From NCBI RefSeq assembly GCF_009712035.1, contig NZ_VILB01000014.1, positions 427,490 through 491,489 on the forward strand: DNA of 64,000 nt, written 5' to 3'. A model generated the notes under the pieces. That model was given only the letters and a program-made list of their open reading frames with translations, was not told the origin of the DNA and made no database searches. Source of the DNA: Anabaena sp. UHCC 0187 (GTDB lineage: Bacteria; Cyanobacteriota; Cyanobacteriia; Cyanobacteriales; Nostocaceae). Positions 45,349 to 55,149 of the stretch are shown here, in pieces (position 1 is the first letter of the stretch; the number at the start of each line of letters is the position of its first letter). Position numbers and translations under genes: made by a program.

Positions 45349-45930
45349 ATGCCGAAAATTGTTGATCATGAACAATACCGCAAAGAATTACTCGGTAAAT
45401 GTTTCGATTTATTTGCTGCAAAAGGCTATGCGTCCATTACTATGCGGCAAATTGCTGCGGGTTTAAAGGTATCCACTGGGACGCTGTATCATTACTTTCC
45501 CAACAAACAAGCTTTGTTTGAGCAATTTGTCGAAGAAATTAGTCAGCAGGATGTAATTACAGCTTTAACAGAATTTGGAGGCAAAAATAACTTATCGGAA
45601 TTAATGACAGCTTTGGGAGAATACCTCGTCAAAAATGAGGATTATTTAATTAAATGGACTTATGTTTGGGTGGATTTTTGTCAACATCAAGATTCAAAAA
45701 TAATGCTGAATAATAGCATTGTTTTTAAACGTGCTAATCAACGATGTCAGCAAGTAGCCTGTGATTTATTAGGTGTTAAAGATGTGGTATTAGCATCATT
45801 CGTTTTAAGTTTTATCAATGGTGTCGTGTTGGAAAAATTATGGGGAAATAACAACATTAATTTTCCTGAACAATGCCAGCTTTTGGGTGAAATGGTGACA
45901 GCATATTTACAGTCAAAAAGCCAAGGTTGA
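45349..45930 (+). CDS. TetR/AcrR family transcriptional regulator
   Basis: A 193-residue regulator. The N-terminal helix-turn-helix is clear: CFDLFAAKGYASITMRQIA then LKVSTGTLYHYFPNKQALFEQF (about 13-57, quoted in parts). The C-terminal ligand domain is variable. It lies 60 bases upstream of the DevB/DevC/DevA-type exporter genes on the same strand, so it probably controls them in response to an exported compound. Confidence 0.92.
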   Translation: MPKIVDHEQYRKELLGKCFDLFAAKGYASITMRQIAAGLKVSTGTLYHYFPNKQALFEQFVEEISQQDVITALTEFGGKNNLSELMTALGEYLVKNEDYLIKWTYVWVDFCQHQDSKIMLNNSIVFKRANQRCQQVACDLLGVKDVVLASFVLSFINGVVLEKLWGNNNINFPEQCQLLGEMVTAYLQSKSQG

Positions 45931-45990
45931 AATTAATAATTAATCACAAACAAATGCAAATAAATTTATTTTTTTATTTGGAGAAATTAG

Positions 45991-47280
45991 ATGAATTATA
46001 AACTGTTGTTTAAACCCGCAAATCAAGGGTTAATTGCTTCAATAATTGGGGCTACTGCGATTACAGTAGGAATTGCCATGTATGGAATTTCTAATTTTGG
46101 GCAAATGGGTAAAACTTCTGTAAAAGAATCAGAACCAATTGTCCCTATTCCCAAAATAGTTACTGCTTTAGGACGAATAGAACCAGAAACAGAAGTAATT
46201 AAGTTATCTGCACCTTTAGCATTAGATGGCGATCGCATTGCTGAAGTATTAGTTAAAGAAGGTGATAAAGTCAATGCAGGACGGGTAATTGCTATTTTAC
46301 AATCCCGTGATTTGTTAAAAAATTCTGTCATTCAAGCCCAGAAACAAGTAAGAGTTGCCCAAGCTAAATTACAACAAATTAAAGCTGGAGCTAAATTAGG
46401 AGAAATTCAAGAACAAGCAGCAATTGTTGGTAGAATTAAAGCCCAATATACAGGAGATCAACAAGCCCAAGCGGAAAATATTGCCCGGATATCAGCCCAA
46501 TGGGAAGGTGATAGAATTGCCCAAACAGCAACTATTAATAAATTAACCGCAGAACTCAAAAATGCAGAATCGGAATATCAACGTTATGAAAAATTATTTT
46601 CTGAAGGGGCAATTTCTAATTCTGTAATTGATAGTAAACGTTTAAATGTAGAAACTGCCAAACAAACATTAAGTGAATCCCAAGCTATTCTCAACCGGAT
46701 TAATACTACAGCCAATAAACAATTAGCAGAAGCTAGAATTGCCCTCAATCGCATTAATACTACTAGCAATCAACAAATTAGTGAAGCCCAAGCTAAACTT
46801 AATAGTATTGCCGAAGTTCGTCCTGTGGATATGAATTTAGCACAAACAGAAGTTGAAAGTGCGATCGCTAATCTCAAACGGGCAGAAACTGAACTAGAAG
46901 CAGCTTATATTCGCGTCCCCATGAGCGGACAAATTCTCAAAATTCATACCCACGTCGGCGAAAAAATTGATAAAGAAGGTATTGCTGACTTTGCTCAAAC
47001 TAACAAAATGATGGCAGTAGCAGAAGTTTATCAAACCGATATTAGCAAAATAAAATTAGGACAAAAAGCCATAATTACCAGTCAAGGATTTACCGGAGAA
47101 TTACAAGGTATGGTTGTACAAATTGGCTTACAAGTCAAGCGCCAAAATGTTTTTAGTGATCAACCAGGAGAAAATTTAGACAGTCGCATTGTCGAAGTAA
47201 AAATTCGCCTGACTCCTGAAGATAGTAAAAAAGTTTCTGGCTTAACTAATTTACAAGTACAAACAGCAATTCAATTGTAA
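45991..47280 (+). CDS. ABC exporter membrane fusion protein, DevB/HlyD family
   Basis: The periplasmic adaptor linking an inner-membrane ABC pump to an outer-membrane channel. The 429-residue protein has one N-terminal membrane segment (about 15-33), a lipoyl half-motif (IAEVLVKEGDKVNAGRVIAIL), a long coiled-coil hairpin with repeated Gln/Ala/Asn heptads (about 110-270), and the second lipoyl half (AAYIRVPMSGQILKIHTHVGE). In Anabaena the DevB prototype exports heterocyst glycolipids, but several paralogues exist; TetR linkage suggests another substrate. Confidence 0.9.
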   Translation: MNYKLLFKPANQGLIASIIGATAITVGIAMYGISNFGQMGKTSVKESEPIVPIPKIVTALGRIEPETEVIKLSAPLALDGDRIAEVLVKEGDKVNAGRVIAILQSRDLLKNSVIQAQKQVRVAQAKLQQIKAGAKLGEIQEQAAIVGRIKAQYTGDQQAQAENIARISAQWEGDRIAQTATINKLTAELKNAESEYQRYEKLFSEGAISNSVIDSKRLNVETAKQTLSESQAILNRINTTANKQLAEARIALNRINTTSNQQISEAQAKLNSIAEVRPVDMNLAQTEVESAIANLKRAETELEAAYIRVPMSGQILKIHTHVGEKIDKEGIADFAQTNKMMAVAEVYQTDISKIKLGQKAIITSQGFTGELQGMVVQIGLQVKRQNVFSDQPGENLDSRIVEVKIRLTPEDSKKVSGLTNLQVQTAIQL

Positions 47281-47314
47281 TTACTTTCCCATAGAGGTGC
47301 AGAAAATAAAACTA

Positions 47315-48496
47315 ATGATTAATAAAATATTTCGGAAAACGCCCCTAGCTTGGCGGCAGTTAATGAAAGAAAAAACGCGGCTAGTGATTGCAGTATCGGG
47401 AATTGCTTTTGCTGATATCCTAATATTTATTCAGATGGGTTTTGAAAGTGCATTATTTGATTCTGCTATTCAACCTCATCGGAATTTACAAGCAGATTTG
47501 GTATTAATTAATCCTCAATTTCAAACCCTATTTTCAGTCAAAAGCTTTTCTAGAGAAAGACTTTATCAAGCATTAAGTTATAACGGTGTAAAATCAGTTA
47601 ATTCTATTTACATTAGTACGGGACAATGGCGCAATCCTCAAACAAAAATGGATCGATCTATTTTAGTTTGGGGTGTAGATCCATCTGCACCTGGGTTAAA
47701 ATTTCCTGAAGTTCAAGCTAAGAAAAATGATCTGAAACAATTGAATCAAGTTGTATTTGATGAAGCCAGTCGTCCAGAATATGGAGAAATTGGCAAAGAT
47801 TTTCGCGCAAATGGGAAATTCAACGCTGAATTAAGCGGCAAAAATGTCAGTGTTAAGGGTTTATTTCAAAATGGTGCTTCCTTTGCTGCGGATGGGAATG
47901 TAGTCGTTAGTGATTCTACTTTTTTGCAATTATTTCCTACTCGTAAAGCTGATCAAATTGAAGTTGGGTTAATTACTCTTCTACCCGGTGCTGATATTGA
48001 AAAAGTTAGAAAACAACTGCAAATAGGATTAAATCCAGATCCTAAAAATCCCTTTGTTGAAGTTGGTACTCCCGAAACATTTGCCCAAAAAGAAAGAACT
48101 TATTGGGCTAATGGTACAGGAATTGGTTTTATTTTTAGTTTGGGTGTGATAGTCGGTTTCATAGTTGGTATTGTCATTGTTTATCAAGTTCTTTATTCTG
48201 ATGTTTCTGATCATTTACCAGAATATGCCACTCTCAAAGCAATGGGTTATACCGATAATTATCTATTACGAGTTTTATTACAAGAAGCATTGTTATTAGC
48301 AGCTTTGGGTTATTTACCTGCATTTTTTCTATCTTTTGGATTATATCAATTAACTTTTGCGGCAACTCTTTTACCCATAGGTATGAAGGTAGATCGGGCA
48401 ATTAATGTTTTTATCTTAACGGTAATTATGTGTACTATTTCTGGAGCAATTGCTATGCAAAAACTCCGTTCTGCTGATCCTGCCGATATTTTTTAA
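47315..48496 (+). CDS. devC: ABC transporter permease, DevC type
   Basis: A 393-residue MacB-like permease: the N-terminus KTPLAWRQLMKEKTRLVIAVSG is the DevC signature, followed by one membrane segment, a periplasmic domain (about 55-270) and three C-terminal membrane segments with the cytosolic loop PEYATLKAMGYTDNYLL that contacts the ATPase. The ATG at 47315 is chosen; GTG at 47297 would add six residues. It follows the DevB-type gene by 34 bases. Confidence 0.92.
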   Translation: MINKIFRKTPLAWRQLMKEKTRLVIAVSGIAFADILIFIQMGFESALFDSAIQPHRNLQADLVLINPQFQTLFSVKSFSRERLYQALSYNGVKSVNSIYISTGQWRNPQTKMDRSILVWGVDPSAPGLKFPEVQAKKNDLKQLNQVVFDEASRPEYGEIGKDFRANGKFNAELSGKNVSVKGLFQNGASFAADGNVVVSDSTFLQLFPTRKADQIEVGLITLLPGADIEKVRKQLQIGLNPDPKNPFVEVGTPETFAQKERTYWANGTGIGFIFSLGVIVGFIVGIVIVYQVLYSDVSDHLPEYATLKAMGYTDNYLLRVLLQEALLLAALGYLPAFFLSFGLYQLTFAATLLPIGMKVDRAINVFILTVIMCTISGAIAMQKLRSADPADIF

Positions 48497-48530
48497 CCTT
48501 CTTCTGTTTCATGCAAAGGCACAAAAAACT

Positions 48531-49280
48531 ATGTCATTAGACTTTACAACTATTGCTGTTTCCGCTAATTCTGTTTTAGAACCAATTATTTCTGTTGCTA
48601 ATCTCAATCATTATTTCGGTAAAGGGGCGCTGCAAAAACAAGTATTATTTGATATTAATTTAGAGATTAATGCAGGAGAGATTGTCATTATGACTGGTCC
48701 CTCTGGTTCGGGCAAAACTACCCTATTATCATTAATGGGGGGTTTACGTTCTGCCCAAAATGGCAGTTTGCAAGTATTAGGACAGGAAGTATCTGGCGCA
48801 AATAAAGGACAATTAACTAAATTGCGTCGTCAAATTGGTTATATTTTTCAAGCCCATAATTTAATGAGTTTTCTCACAGCCAAAGAAAATGTGCGGATGT
48901 CTTTGGAACTGCATGAAAATTACCTCAAAGGCGATATTAATGCCAAATCTATAGCAATGTTAGAACACGTCGGGTTAGGAGAACATATTAATTCCTATCC
49001 AGAGAATTTATCAGGAGGACAAAAACAACGGGTAGCAATTGCCCGCGCTTTAGTTAGTCATCCAAAAATAGTATTAGCAGATGAACCCACGGCTTCATTA
49101 GATAAACAATCTGGACGTGATGTGGTGGAATTAATGCAAATGTTGGCAAAAGAACAAAACTGTACTATCTTGCTAGTCACCCATGATAACCGCATTCTGG
49201 ATATAGCTGATCGGATTGTTTACATGGAAGATGGACAATTGAAAAGTGATGGAGTAGATATTGGAGTCAAAGTAAATTAA
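48531..49280 (+). CDS. ABC transporter ATP-binding protein, DevA type
   Basis: A 249-residue ATPase for the adjacent DevC-type permease. Walker A is GPSGSGKTT, the Q-loop sits in IGYIFQAHNLMSFLTA, the signature is LSGGQKQRVAIARAL, and Walker B is VLADEPTASLDK, with the His switch in LLVTHDNRILD. The frame extends back to 48450, but the added 27 residues overlap devC and read like translated repeat, so the ATG at 48531 is preferred. It belongs to the LolD/MacB-like subfamily. Confidence 0.93.
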   Translation: MSLDFTTIAVSANSVLEPIISVANLNHYFGKGALQKQVLFDINLEINAGEIVIMTGPSGSGKTTLLSLMGGLRSAQNGSLQVLGQEVSGANKGQLTKLRRQIGYIFQAHNLMSFLTAKENVRMSLELHENYLKGDINAKSIAMLEHVGLGEHINSYPENLSGGQKQRVAIARALVSHPKIVLADEPTASLDKQSGRDVVELMQMLAKEQNCTILLVTHDNRILDIADRIVYMEDGQLKSDGVDIGVKVN

Positions 49281-49519
49281 TCCTCACTATCATATTGCAA
49301 TTTCTCAATTTTCCCTTGATTGTTTTTGAGATTTTCGTATTCTTCTATCTCTTCAGTAAACTCCTCAATTTGGCTTTGTAGAGATTCTAAATAAGCTTCA
49401 TAGCATATTTGTTTATTTTCATCTTCTGGCACTAGTTTACTTTTAAGTTGAGCTATTGCTAACTCAAATTTCTTCATTTCTGCCTTAGTAATACTGTACT
49501 GCCATTCATTGAAAATCAT
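49277..49519 (-). CDS. Antitoxin-like coiled-coil protein without a DNA-binding domain
   Basis: An 80-residue acidic helical protein. NEWQYSITKAEMKKFELAIAQ and LESLQSQIEEFTEEIEEYENL match the helical N-terminal part seen in many HigA-like XRE antitoxins and related cyanobacterial proteins, but the protein ends before any helix-turn-helix. It overlaps the stop of the convergent DevA-type gene by four bases. An ATG at 49540 would add seven residues. No toxin gene is adjacent. It may be a truncated antitoxin or a free-standing form. Confidence 0.6.
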   Translation of the reverse strand: MIFNEWQYSITKAEMKKFELAIAQLKSKLVPEDENKQICYEAYLESLQSQIEEFTEEIEEYENLKNNQGKIEKLQYDSED

Positions 49520-49540
49520 AATGTTTAACCTATAACTCAT

Positions 49541-49947
49541 TTATTCAAGAATGACATTACCTAACCATTAAAATTAATTAAGTAATGCCAATTTATTCCT
49601 GATAATAGAACAACAAAATTGTTGTGTTAAGTAGAACGGCTTGAATAATTCAAAGTTTGTAGTGAGGAATTTATTCCTCATTTGAGGGCTGAAGCCCTCA
49701 CTACGAAATCATCTCCAAATTTTTTACATTACTTAATCTACTTTGATTTATTTTCGTCTACTTACTTAATATATAATCTAACAATAAATCCAAAATTAAT
49801 CTCTACCAAAAAACTCGCAGCCATTAACCCAGCAATACAGATGAGATTGTAAAATAACGCACTCCAACCCCAGACATTCCCTACCGATACTTGTTTATTA
49901 GCAACAATCTGTTAATCTAGCTGTGTGCAAGATTAATAAAATAGTCA
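49541..49947. other. Intergenic region upstream of the ExbB-type gene
   Basis: 407 bases without a gene. It contains a dispersed inverted repeat at 49659-49704 and AT-rich sequence that should carry promoters for both flanking genes. Confidence 0.55.
49659..49704. repeat. Dispersed nested inverted repeat (GTAGTGAGG ... CCTCACTAC)
   Basis: Outer arms GTAGTGAGG and its near complement enclose two smaller hairpins (GAGGAATTTATTCCTC and GAGGGCTGAAGCCCTC). This is a typical cyanobacterial intergenic repeat with cloverleaf-like folding. Confidence 0.7.
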
Positions 49948-50601
49948 ATGGAAATTAGTAATTTATTTAAAGCCGGTGGCGTAGTCATGTGGCCACTGAT
50001 GTTTTTTTCCGTCTTAGCAGTGTCCCTAATTATCGAACGAATTATCTTTTGGGCAAAAATCAGTAATCGTCAAAACCGCATTATCCAAAGTGTCCTCAAA
50101 CTCTATCGTCAAGGTGATGTAGTTAGCACCTTAACAGCACTTCATAACAACACTGATTTACCCATGGCGCGGATTTTTTTAGCAGCTTTGGAATTAGAAG
50201 AACCCAACCCAGAAGAATTCCGTTTAGCTTTAGAAAGTGAAGCCCAGGCGGAAATTCCTTTATTAAAAAGGTTTCAGAACATTTTTGATACAATTATTGG
50301 TTTAGCCCCCTTATTAGGGCTGCTAGGTACAGTATTGGGGTTAATTGCCTCCTTTGCATCATTAAATATTGGCGATGTCGGTGGCACAAAAACCGCTGGT
50401 GTCACATCTGGGATTAGTGAAGCCTTAGTATCCACAGCAACAGGATTAGTTGTCGCTATTATTACGCTGCTTTTTGCCAATAGCTTTCGCGGAATGTATT
50501 TGCGGCAAATTGCTTGGATTCAAGAATATGGCGGCCAGTTAGAATTAGTTTATCGTCGTCGTTATGAAAGAGGGGATAAATCCTATGCGTCTACCAGATG
50601 A
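49948..50601 (+). CDS. MotA/TolQ/ExbB proton channel family protein
   Basis: The 217-residue ExbB-like subunit forms the ring through which proton flow energises outer-membrane import with ExbD and TonB, or Tol functions. It has a first membrane segment (about 12-30), a cytosolic loop, and two later segments (FDTIIGLAPLLGLLGTVLGLI and EALVSTATGLVVAIITLLFAN, in parts about 113-135 and 157-180) with the family's Gly/Thr motif. It overlaps the ExbD-type gene by 17 bases. Confidence 0.92.
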   Translation: MEISNLFKAGGVVMWPLMFFSVLAVSLIIERIIFWAKISNRQNRIIQSVLKLYRQGDVVSTLTALHNNTDLPMARIFLAALELEEPNPEEFRLALESEAQAEIPLLKRFQNIFDTIIGLAPLLGLLGTVLGLIASFASLNIGDVGGTKTAGVTSGISEALVSTATGLVVAIITLLFANSFRGMYLRQIAWIQEYGGQLELVYRRRYERGDKSYASTR

Positions 50602-50989
50602 ACCTGATTTACCAGCCCAGATTAATATTGTGCCGATGATTGATGTCATCTTTGCCATTTTGACATTTTTCATCATGTCCACCTTATTTTTAAATCGTTC
50701 CGAAGGATTGCCAGTTAACTTACCCAAAGCCGGCACAGCAAAAGCCCAATCATCAGCCGCACCAATTACTGTGACAGTAGACTCTGTAGGCAAACTCAGC
50801 TTAAACCGCCAACCAGTCACCCTCGATACTTTACCGACAGAGGTACAGCAATTAATGGGAAAAAATACTGAGGTAGTAGTGATTATTAACGCCGATCAAA
50901 GTGCGGCTCATGGGCAAGTAGTGATGGTTATGGATCGGGTGCGTCAGGTAAAAGGAGCAAAATTAGCGATAGCTACTCAAAAACCTTAA
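50585..50989 (+). CDS. ExbD/TolR family biopolymer transporter
   Basis: The 134-residue partner of the ExbB-like channel. It starts MRLPDEPDLPAQINIVPMID and has one membrane helix with the essential Asp in VPMIDVIFAILTFFIM, followed by a periplasmic domain (about 45-134) that would bind peptidoglycan or TonB. The ATG at 50585 with AGAGGGG upstream is preferred over an in-frame start at 50564. It is translationally coupled to the ExbB-type gene. Confidence 0.92.
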   Translation: MRLPDEPDLPAQINIVPMIDVIFAILTFFIMSTLFLNRSEGLPVNLPKAGTAKAQSSAAPITVTVDSVGKLSLNRQPVTLDTLPTEVQQLMGKNTEVVVIINADQSAAHGQVVMVMDRVRQVKGAKLAIATQKP

Positions 50990-51107
50990 CTGCCTAGTTG
51001 TTGGTTGTCAGTCGTGTTCTGCTTGCGTACATGAATCAAATATGATGGCTATAGTATTCTAAAATTAGAGTTAGTTGTTTTCACACCACATTTTTAGGAG
51101 ATAATCT

Positions 51108-51314
51108 ATGACTATTTGGGTAAATGAGCAAATTGATCCTTCTGGGATGATTCACGCCTGTATTGCCTGTTGTGATGAGTCTCAGGCGAAAGATTGTCAT
51201 GAATCATACAAGAATAATTTGACCGAAACACAAAAAGCAGACGGCTGGATTGCACAATTAAGAACAGTTCAGTCTTGGGATGATGTCCCAGTTAATGCCT
51301 TAAAACTCAGTTAA
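51108..51314 (+). CDS. Small hypothetical protein
   Basis: A 68-residue soluble protein, MTIWVNEQIDPSGMIHACIA followed by a CCDE segment. A good ribosome-binding site (AGGAG, seven bases before the ATG) supports it. No family recognised. It precedes the NADAR gene by 50 bases on the same strand. Confidence 0.65.
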   Translation: MTIWVNEQIDPSGMIHACIACCDESQAKDCHESYKNNLTETQKADGWIAQLRTVQSWDDVPVNALKLS

Positions 51315-51364
51315 TCAGTTGTTAGTTGTCTAATTACCAATTACCATAAACTTTAAGATTAATT

Positions 51365-51802
51365 ATGACAATCTACTTTTATAGTACCCGTGAGGAATAT
51401 GGCTGTTTCTCTAACTTCTCATCTCATGGATTTGTTTTAGATGAATTATATTGGTCTACTAGCGAACATTACTTTCAAGCCCAAAAATTTCTTGGTACAC
51501 CTCATTTAGAAAAACTGCGCTTAGTCAAAACACCAAAAGAAGCTGCCAAAATGGGCAGACAAAGAACACTTCCTTTACGTCCAGATTGGGAAGAAGTGAA
51601 AGATAATATTATGAGAAATGCGGTATTATGCAAATTTTCTACCCATGCAGATATTAAAGAAATTCTCCTATCTACAGACAAGGAAGAATTAGTAGAAAAT
51701 TCACCTATTGATTACTATTGGGGTTGTGGTGCAGATGGTAGTGGTAAAAATATGCTAGGTATAATTTTGATGGCAGTACGGGAACAGCTAAAATCAATTT
51801 AA
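51365..51802 (+). CDS. NADAR family protein (YbiA-like N-glycosidase)
   Basis: The 145-residue protein follows the NADAR fold: FYSTREEYGCFSNFSSHGF, LYWSTSEHYFQAQKF, PLRPDWEEVKDNIM and the C-terminal YYWGCGADGSGKNMLG. YbiA-type members cleave N-glycosidic bonds in riboflavin intermediates, and NADAR proteins have been shown to remove ADP-ribose from guanine bases, opposing DarT-like toxins. No DarT-like toxin is seen nearby, so a housekeeping role is equally likely. Confidence 0.9.
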   Translation: MTIYFYSTREEYGCFSNFSSHGFVLDELYWSTSEHYFQAQKFLGTPHLEKLRLVKTPKEAAKMGRQRTLPLRPDWEEVKDNIMRNAVLCKFSTHADIKEILLSTDKEELVENSPIDYYWGCGADGSGKNMLGIILMAVREQLKSI

Positions 51803-52090
51803 ATCCTCTTAAATCAAAAGATATTCATGGCAATGCCAATATTTTATACAAGAGCTTGTCGGTATATAAATTTTCCTTAACCAAATAGTATTCCTACCCG
51901 TCTTTCTCCCTATTCCCTATTCATACAAGTAATTATGGCTACGTCACACCAAGTTATCAAAAATTAAACCGGATTCATGTATATACTGATGAATATTATA
52001 AATAATTGAAAAAATAATTACATATATAGAGGTATAACTTCTAATTGTGGGAATGCTAAAATATAGAGATTAGAAAAGAGGAATAAGTAA

Positions 52091-53179
52091 ATGTTACAAT
52101 ATCCGAGGAGTAATATCTCAGAAGAAAATATTTACATAGAAATACCGTCAGCATATTTACCAATAGTAAATAATGATACTATAAAATATGAATTTAGTTC
52201 AGATGCAGTCACAGAAGCATCATCCCTAGAAGATATCCAAACACAACTATCAGCAGCATCTCAATTTATACATCAAGGCATTAGAGAACAAAAATCTGGT
52301 GAATTTCATCTAGCCATGAAGTCGTTGAAAAATGCACTCAGGCTATTAGAATCAATTAAAAATATAGAAAAACAATCCCAGGTACTAGCTTTTTTAGGGT
52401 TAGTAGCCTACAGTATGGCAGACTATGAAAACACTATCTACTATTGTCAGAAGTGTTTATTATTAATTAAAGAATATCCCGATCAGAAGATAGAAATGCA
52501 AGCTCTTTCCTGCTTGGGTAATGCTTACCGACATCTAAATGAATACGAAAAAGCTATTGATTGTCTGAATAAAGATTTACAAATTACCCAATATTTACAA
52601 GATCAGCGCAGTCAAGTAGCCGCACTGAATAATTTAGGATTAGTGTATAGAGCTTGTGGTAATTTTAAACAAGCAATTCAGTATTATTTACAAAGCCTGA
52701 CAATTTTACAAGCACTCCAAGACAAGTGGGGAGAAGAAAAAGTCCTGAAAAATTTAGGTAATGCTTACTACGCACTAGAAAATTACCCACAAGCGATCGC
52801 TTTTTATGAAAAGTTTGTTATTTTAGCACGTTCCCTGAATAATCATCGTGCTGCTTCCCAGGTACTGAAAAATCTTGGTAATGCTTGCTATACTTTAGGA
52901 GATTATTTCAAAGCCATTCAGTATTATCAAGAAAGATTGCAACTAGCTAGAGAAATTAAAGACAAGCAAAGTGAAGAACAGTCATTAAATACATTAGCCG
53001 TAGCCTATGAAGCCATAGGTGAATATACTGAAGCAATTTTGTACTATGAACAACAATTAATCCTAGCTCAATCAATTCAAGATACTCGCAGTATTGAAAA
53101 AGCCTGTGCAAGCTTGAGAGCTACTTGCTACGCTTTGGGTGATTATGCCAAAGCTATGCAATACGAGCAAAACCCTTAG
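52091..53179 (+). CDS. Tetratricopeptide repeat protein
   Basis: A 362-residue soluble protein. From about residue 55 it consists of seven or so TPR units with 40-residue periodicity (LGNAYRHLNEYEKAIDCLNK, LGLVYRACGNFKQAIQYYLQ, LGNAYYALENYPQAIAFYEK, LGNACYTLGDYFKAIQYYQE). This Rapsyn/LGN-like spacing is usual in protein-protein scaffolds. The N-terminal 50 residues are unique. No catalytic domain is present. Confidence 0.9.
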   Translation: MLQYPRSNISEENIYIEIPSAYLPIVNNDTIKYEFSSDAVTEASSLEDIQTQLSAASQFIHQGIREQKSGEFHLAMKSLKNALRLLESIKNIEKQSQVLAFLGLVAYSMADYENTIYYCQKCLLLIKEYPDQKIEMQALSCLGNAYRHLNEYEKAIDCLNKDLQITQYLQDQRSQVAALNNLGLVYRACGNFKQAIQYYLQSLTILQALQDKWGEEKVLKNLGNAYYALENYPQAIAFYEKFVILARSLNNHRAASQVLKNLGNACYTLGDYFKAIQYYQERLQLAREIKDKQSEEQSLNTLAVAYEAIGEYTEAILYYEQQLILAQSIQDTRSIEKACASLRATCYALGDYAKAMQYEQNP

Positions 53180-53398
53180 CAAGAGGGAATAAAACCTATT
53201 GATTGGGTTAAAAGCTATTTCATAGCGCACCGTGGCGTATACCTGCGGTAGCTATGCTAGAGCCATGTTTTACAATAACTGGATGTTTTCATCCCACTAA
53301 TAACCGCGATAAGTCCATTAATTGATAGGATGAGATTCACACAACTAACAATCTTCCTCCTCAATATACTGGAGTTGCCAGTTACCATCACAAATTCC

Positions 53399-54085
53399 AT
53401 GCAGCACGAAACTCAACTTAGTCTCTTTGATAACTCTAGCTTGAACCAACGAGAGCTAATTCCTAGCAGTAGCAAAATTCCCATTGCTCCCGGAACTTAT
53501 GAGAATATAGGAGAATTAGAAAAACACTGTAATAACTGTCACCGTTGTGCATTAGAGCAAAACCGGACTCATGCAGTAGTTGGACGTGGTAATCTCCAAG
53601 CCGAAATTATGATTATTGGGGAAGCACCGGGAAAAAACGAAGACGAAACAGGTTTACCATTTGTAGGTAGATCAGGACAATTACTAGAAAATATCTTAGC
53701 ATCAGTAAATTTAAGTACAGAAACAGATATATATATTGCGAATATTTGTAAGTGTAGACCACCGGAGAACCGTGTACCTACCAATGAAGAAGCAGCGGCT
53801 TGTAAACCATATTTATTCGAGCAAATTCGCCTAGTTGACCCAAAAATTATCTTATTAACAGGTGCAACCTCCGTCAAAGGTGTAATTGGCGATAAACGGC
53901 CGATTACGAAAATTCGTGGTCAATGGCTAGAGTGGGAAGGACGTTTATGTATGCCTATTTTCCATCCCTCCTATTTATTGCGTAACCCTTCACGGGAACA
54001 AGGAAAGCCGAAGTGGTTAATGTGGCAAGATATACAGGTAGTGCGTGCCAAGTTTGATGAACTCAAGAACCAAGGCAAAAACTAA
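53399..54085 (+). CDS. Family 4 uracil-DNA glycosylase
   Basis: Removes uracil from DNA in base-excision repair. Four cysteines fit the iron-sulfur cluster of the family (CNNCHRCALEQNR near the N-terminus, later CKCRPPENR). Motif GEAPGKNEDETGLPFVGRSG is the catalytic region and FHPSYLLRNP is the late DNA-binding loop. The ATG at 53399 (228 residues) gives the usual start, MQHETQLSLFD; an in-frame ATG at 53330 would add 23 hydrophobic residues. It stands alone. Confidence 0.92.
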   Translation: MQHETQLSLFDNSSLNQRELIPSSSKIPIAPGTYENIGELEKHCNNCHRCALEQNRTHAVVGRGNLQAEIMIIGEAPGKNEDETGLPFVGRSGQLLENILASVNLSTETDIYIANICKCRPPENRVPTNEEAAACKPYLFEQIRLVDPKIILLTGATSVKGVIGDKRPITKIRGQWLEWEGRLCMPIFHPSYLLRNPSREQGKPKWLMWQDIQVVRAKFDELKNQGKN

Positions 54086-54183
54086 AGCATTGCAGAATCA
54101 ATTACCAATTATCAATGCTGCTGTAACTTGGTAAAGTTAAAAAATCACAAAATATCAAGTCATCAGATTTTTACCGCTAAAAC

Positions 54184-55059
54184 ATGGGCAGTCCAAGAAA
54201 AATGAACTGGGAACTCGATTTTTACTCCCGTCCGATTTTGGACGAAAATCAAAAAAAAGTGTGGGAAATGTTGGTGTGCGAAAGTCCCGAAGATATCCGC
54301 ACCCAGACAGATTCTCTGTTTCGCTATGCTAAATATTGCCCCAGTACCCAGGTAAATTCGGGTTGGTTGCGAACAGCAATCCAGGAAGCGATAGAAGAAG
54401 CCGGTGCAGCACCTACCAAAATCCGCTTTTTCCGTCGGCAAATGAACAACATGATTACAAAATCCTGTGAGGATGTGGGGATACCCGCTGTACCAAGTCG
54501 GCGGACTTTGCTTCTCAATCAGTGGATACAGCAACGCATGAAGGAAGTCTATCCCCAAGAACCGGGATATCAAGGATTGACCAATCCCTCCGTGCGTTTA
54601 GATAGACCTTTACCCCAGCGTTTACCAGATGCTTTGGAAGGAAAACAATGGGCTTTTGTTACCTTAGAGGCTAGTGATTTTGCGGATATGCCCGATTGGG
54701 AAATTGGCTTTGGTGAAGCTTTCCCCCTGGAATTGGCGCAATTGTCCCCAGAAACTCGGATTCCAGGAATTTTGATTTTCTCTCCCAGGGCTTTACCGAT
54801 AGCGGGTTGGATGTCTGGTTTAGAAATGGCTTATTTGCACTTTGACACCAAGCAAGGAAACCGCTTGATTTTAGAAACTGGGGCAACGGAAAGTTGGGTT
54901 GTGGCTAATATCCGCACTCCCGAACTTCTCGCAGAGGCCCAAGGTTTTGCGGTAGCCAAGGAACAAGCCAATGGAGTACATTTTATTGGTGTCCAGTCCG
55001 ATGCCCAATCCCAAGCTTTTGCAGGATTTTGGCTGTTGCAGGAAATCAATTTGCCATAA
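54184..55059 (+). CDS. Tab2/Atab2 family RNA-binding protein
   Basis: The 291-residue protein begins with NWELDFYSRPILDENQKK, the family signature, and has WAFVTLEASDFAD (second signature) and an ending GFWLLQEINLP, giving the full length of the DUF1092/Tab2 family. In Chlamydomonas and Arabidopsis the relatives bind psaB mRNA and support photosystem I translation. This is a cyanobacterial and plastid family, which supports the taxonomic reading. Confidence 0.9.
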   Translation: MGSPRKMNWELDFYSRPILDENQKKVWEMLVCESPEDIRTQTDSLFRYAKYCPSTQVNSGWLRTAIQEAIEEAGAAPTKIRFFRRQMNNMITKSCEDVGIPAVPSRRTLLLNQWIQQRMKEVYPQEPGYQGLTNPSVRLDRPLPQRLPDALEGKQWAFVTLEASDFADMPDWEIGFGEAFPLELAQLSPETRIPGILIFSPRALPIAGWMSGLEMAYLHFDTKQGNRLILETGATESWVVANIRTPELLAEAQGFAVAKEQANGVHFIGVQSDAQSQAFAGFWLLQEINLP

Positions 55060-55149
55060 AAAACTGTAACTGTTGATGACACGCTAATGGGATAATAGAC
55101 TGCGTCTATTAAGCGATTTATATCCAAAATCCATAATTCATAAAGGGAC

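Noticed and set aside
48450..48530. N-terminal extension of the DevA-type ATPase
   Set aside because: It overlaps devC and encodes a hydrophobic segment unlike ABC ATPases. The ATG at 48531 fits the family.
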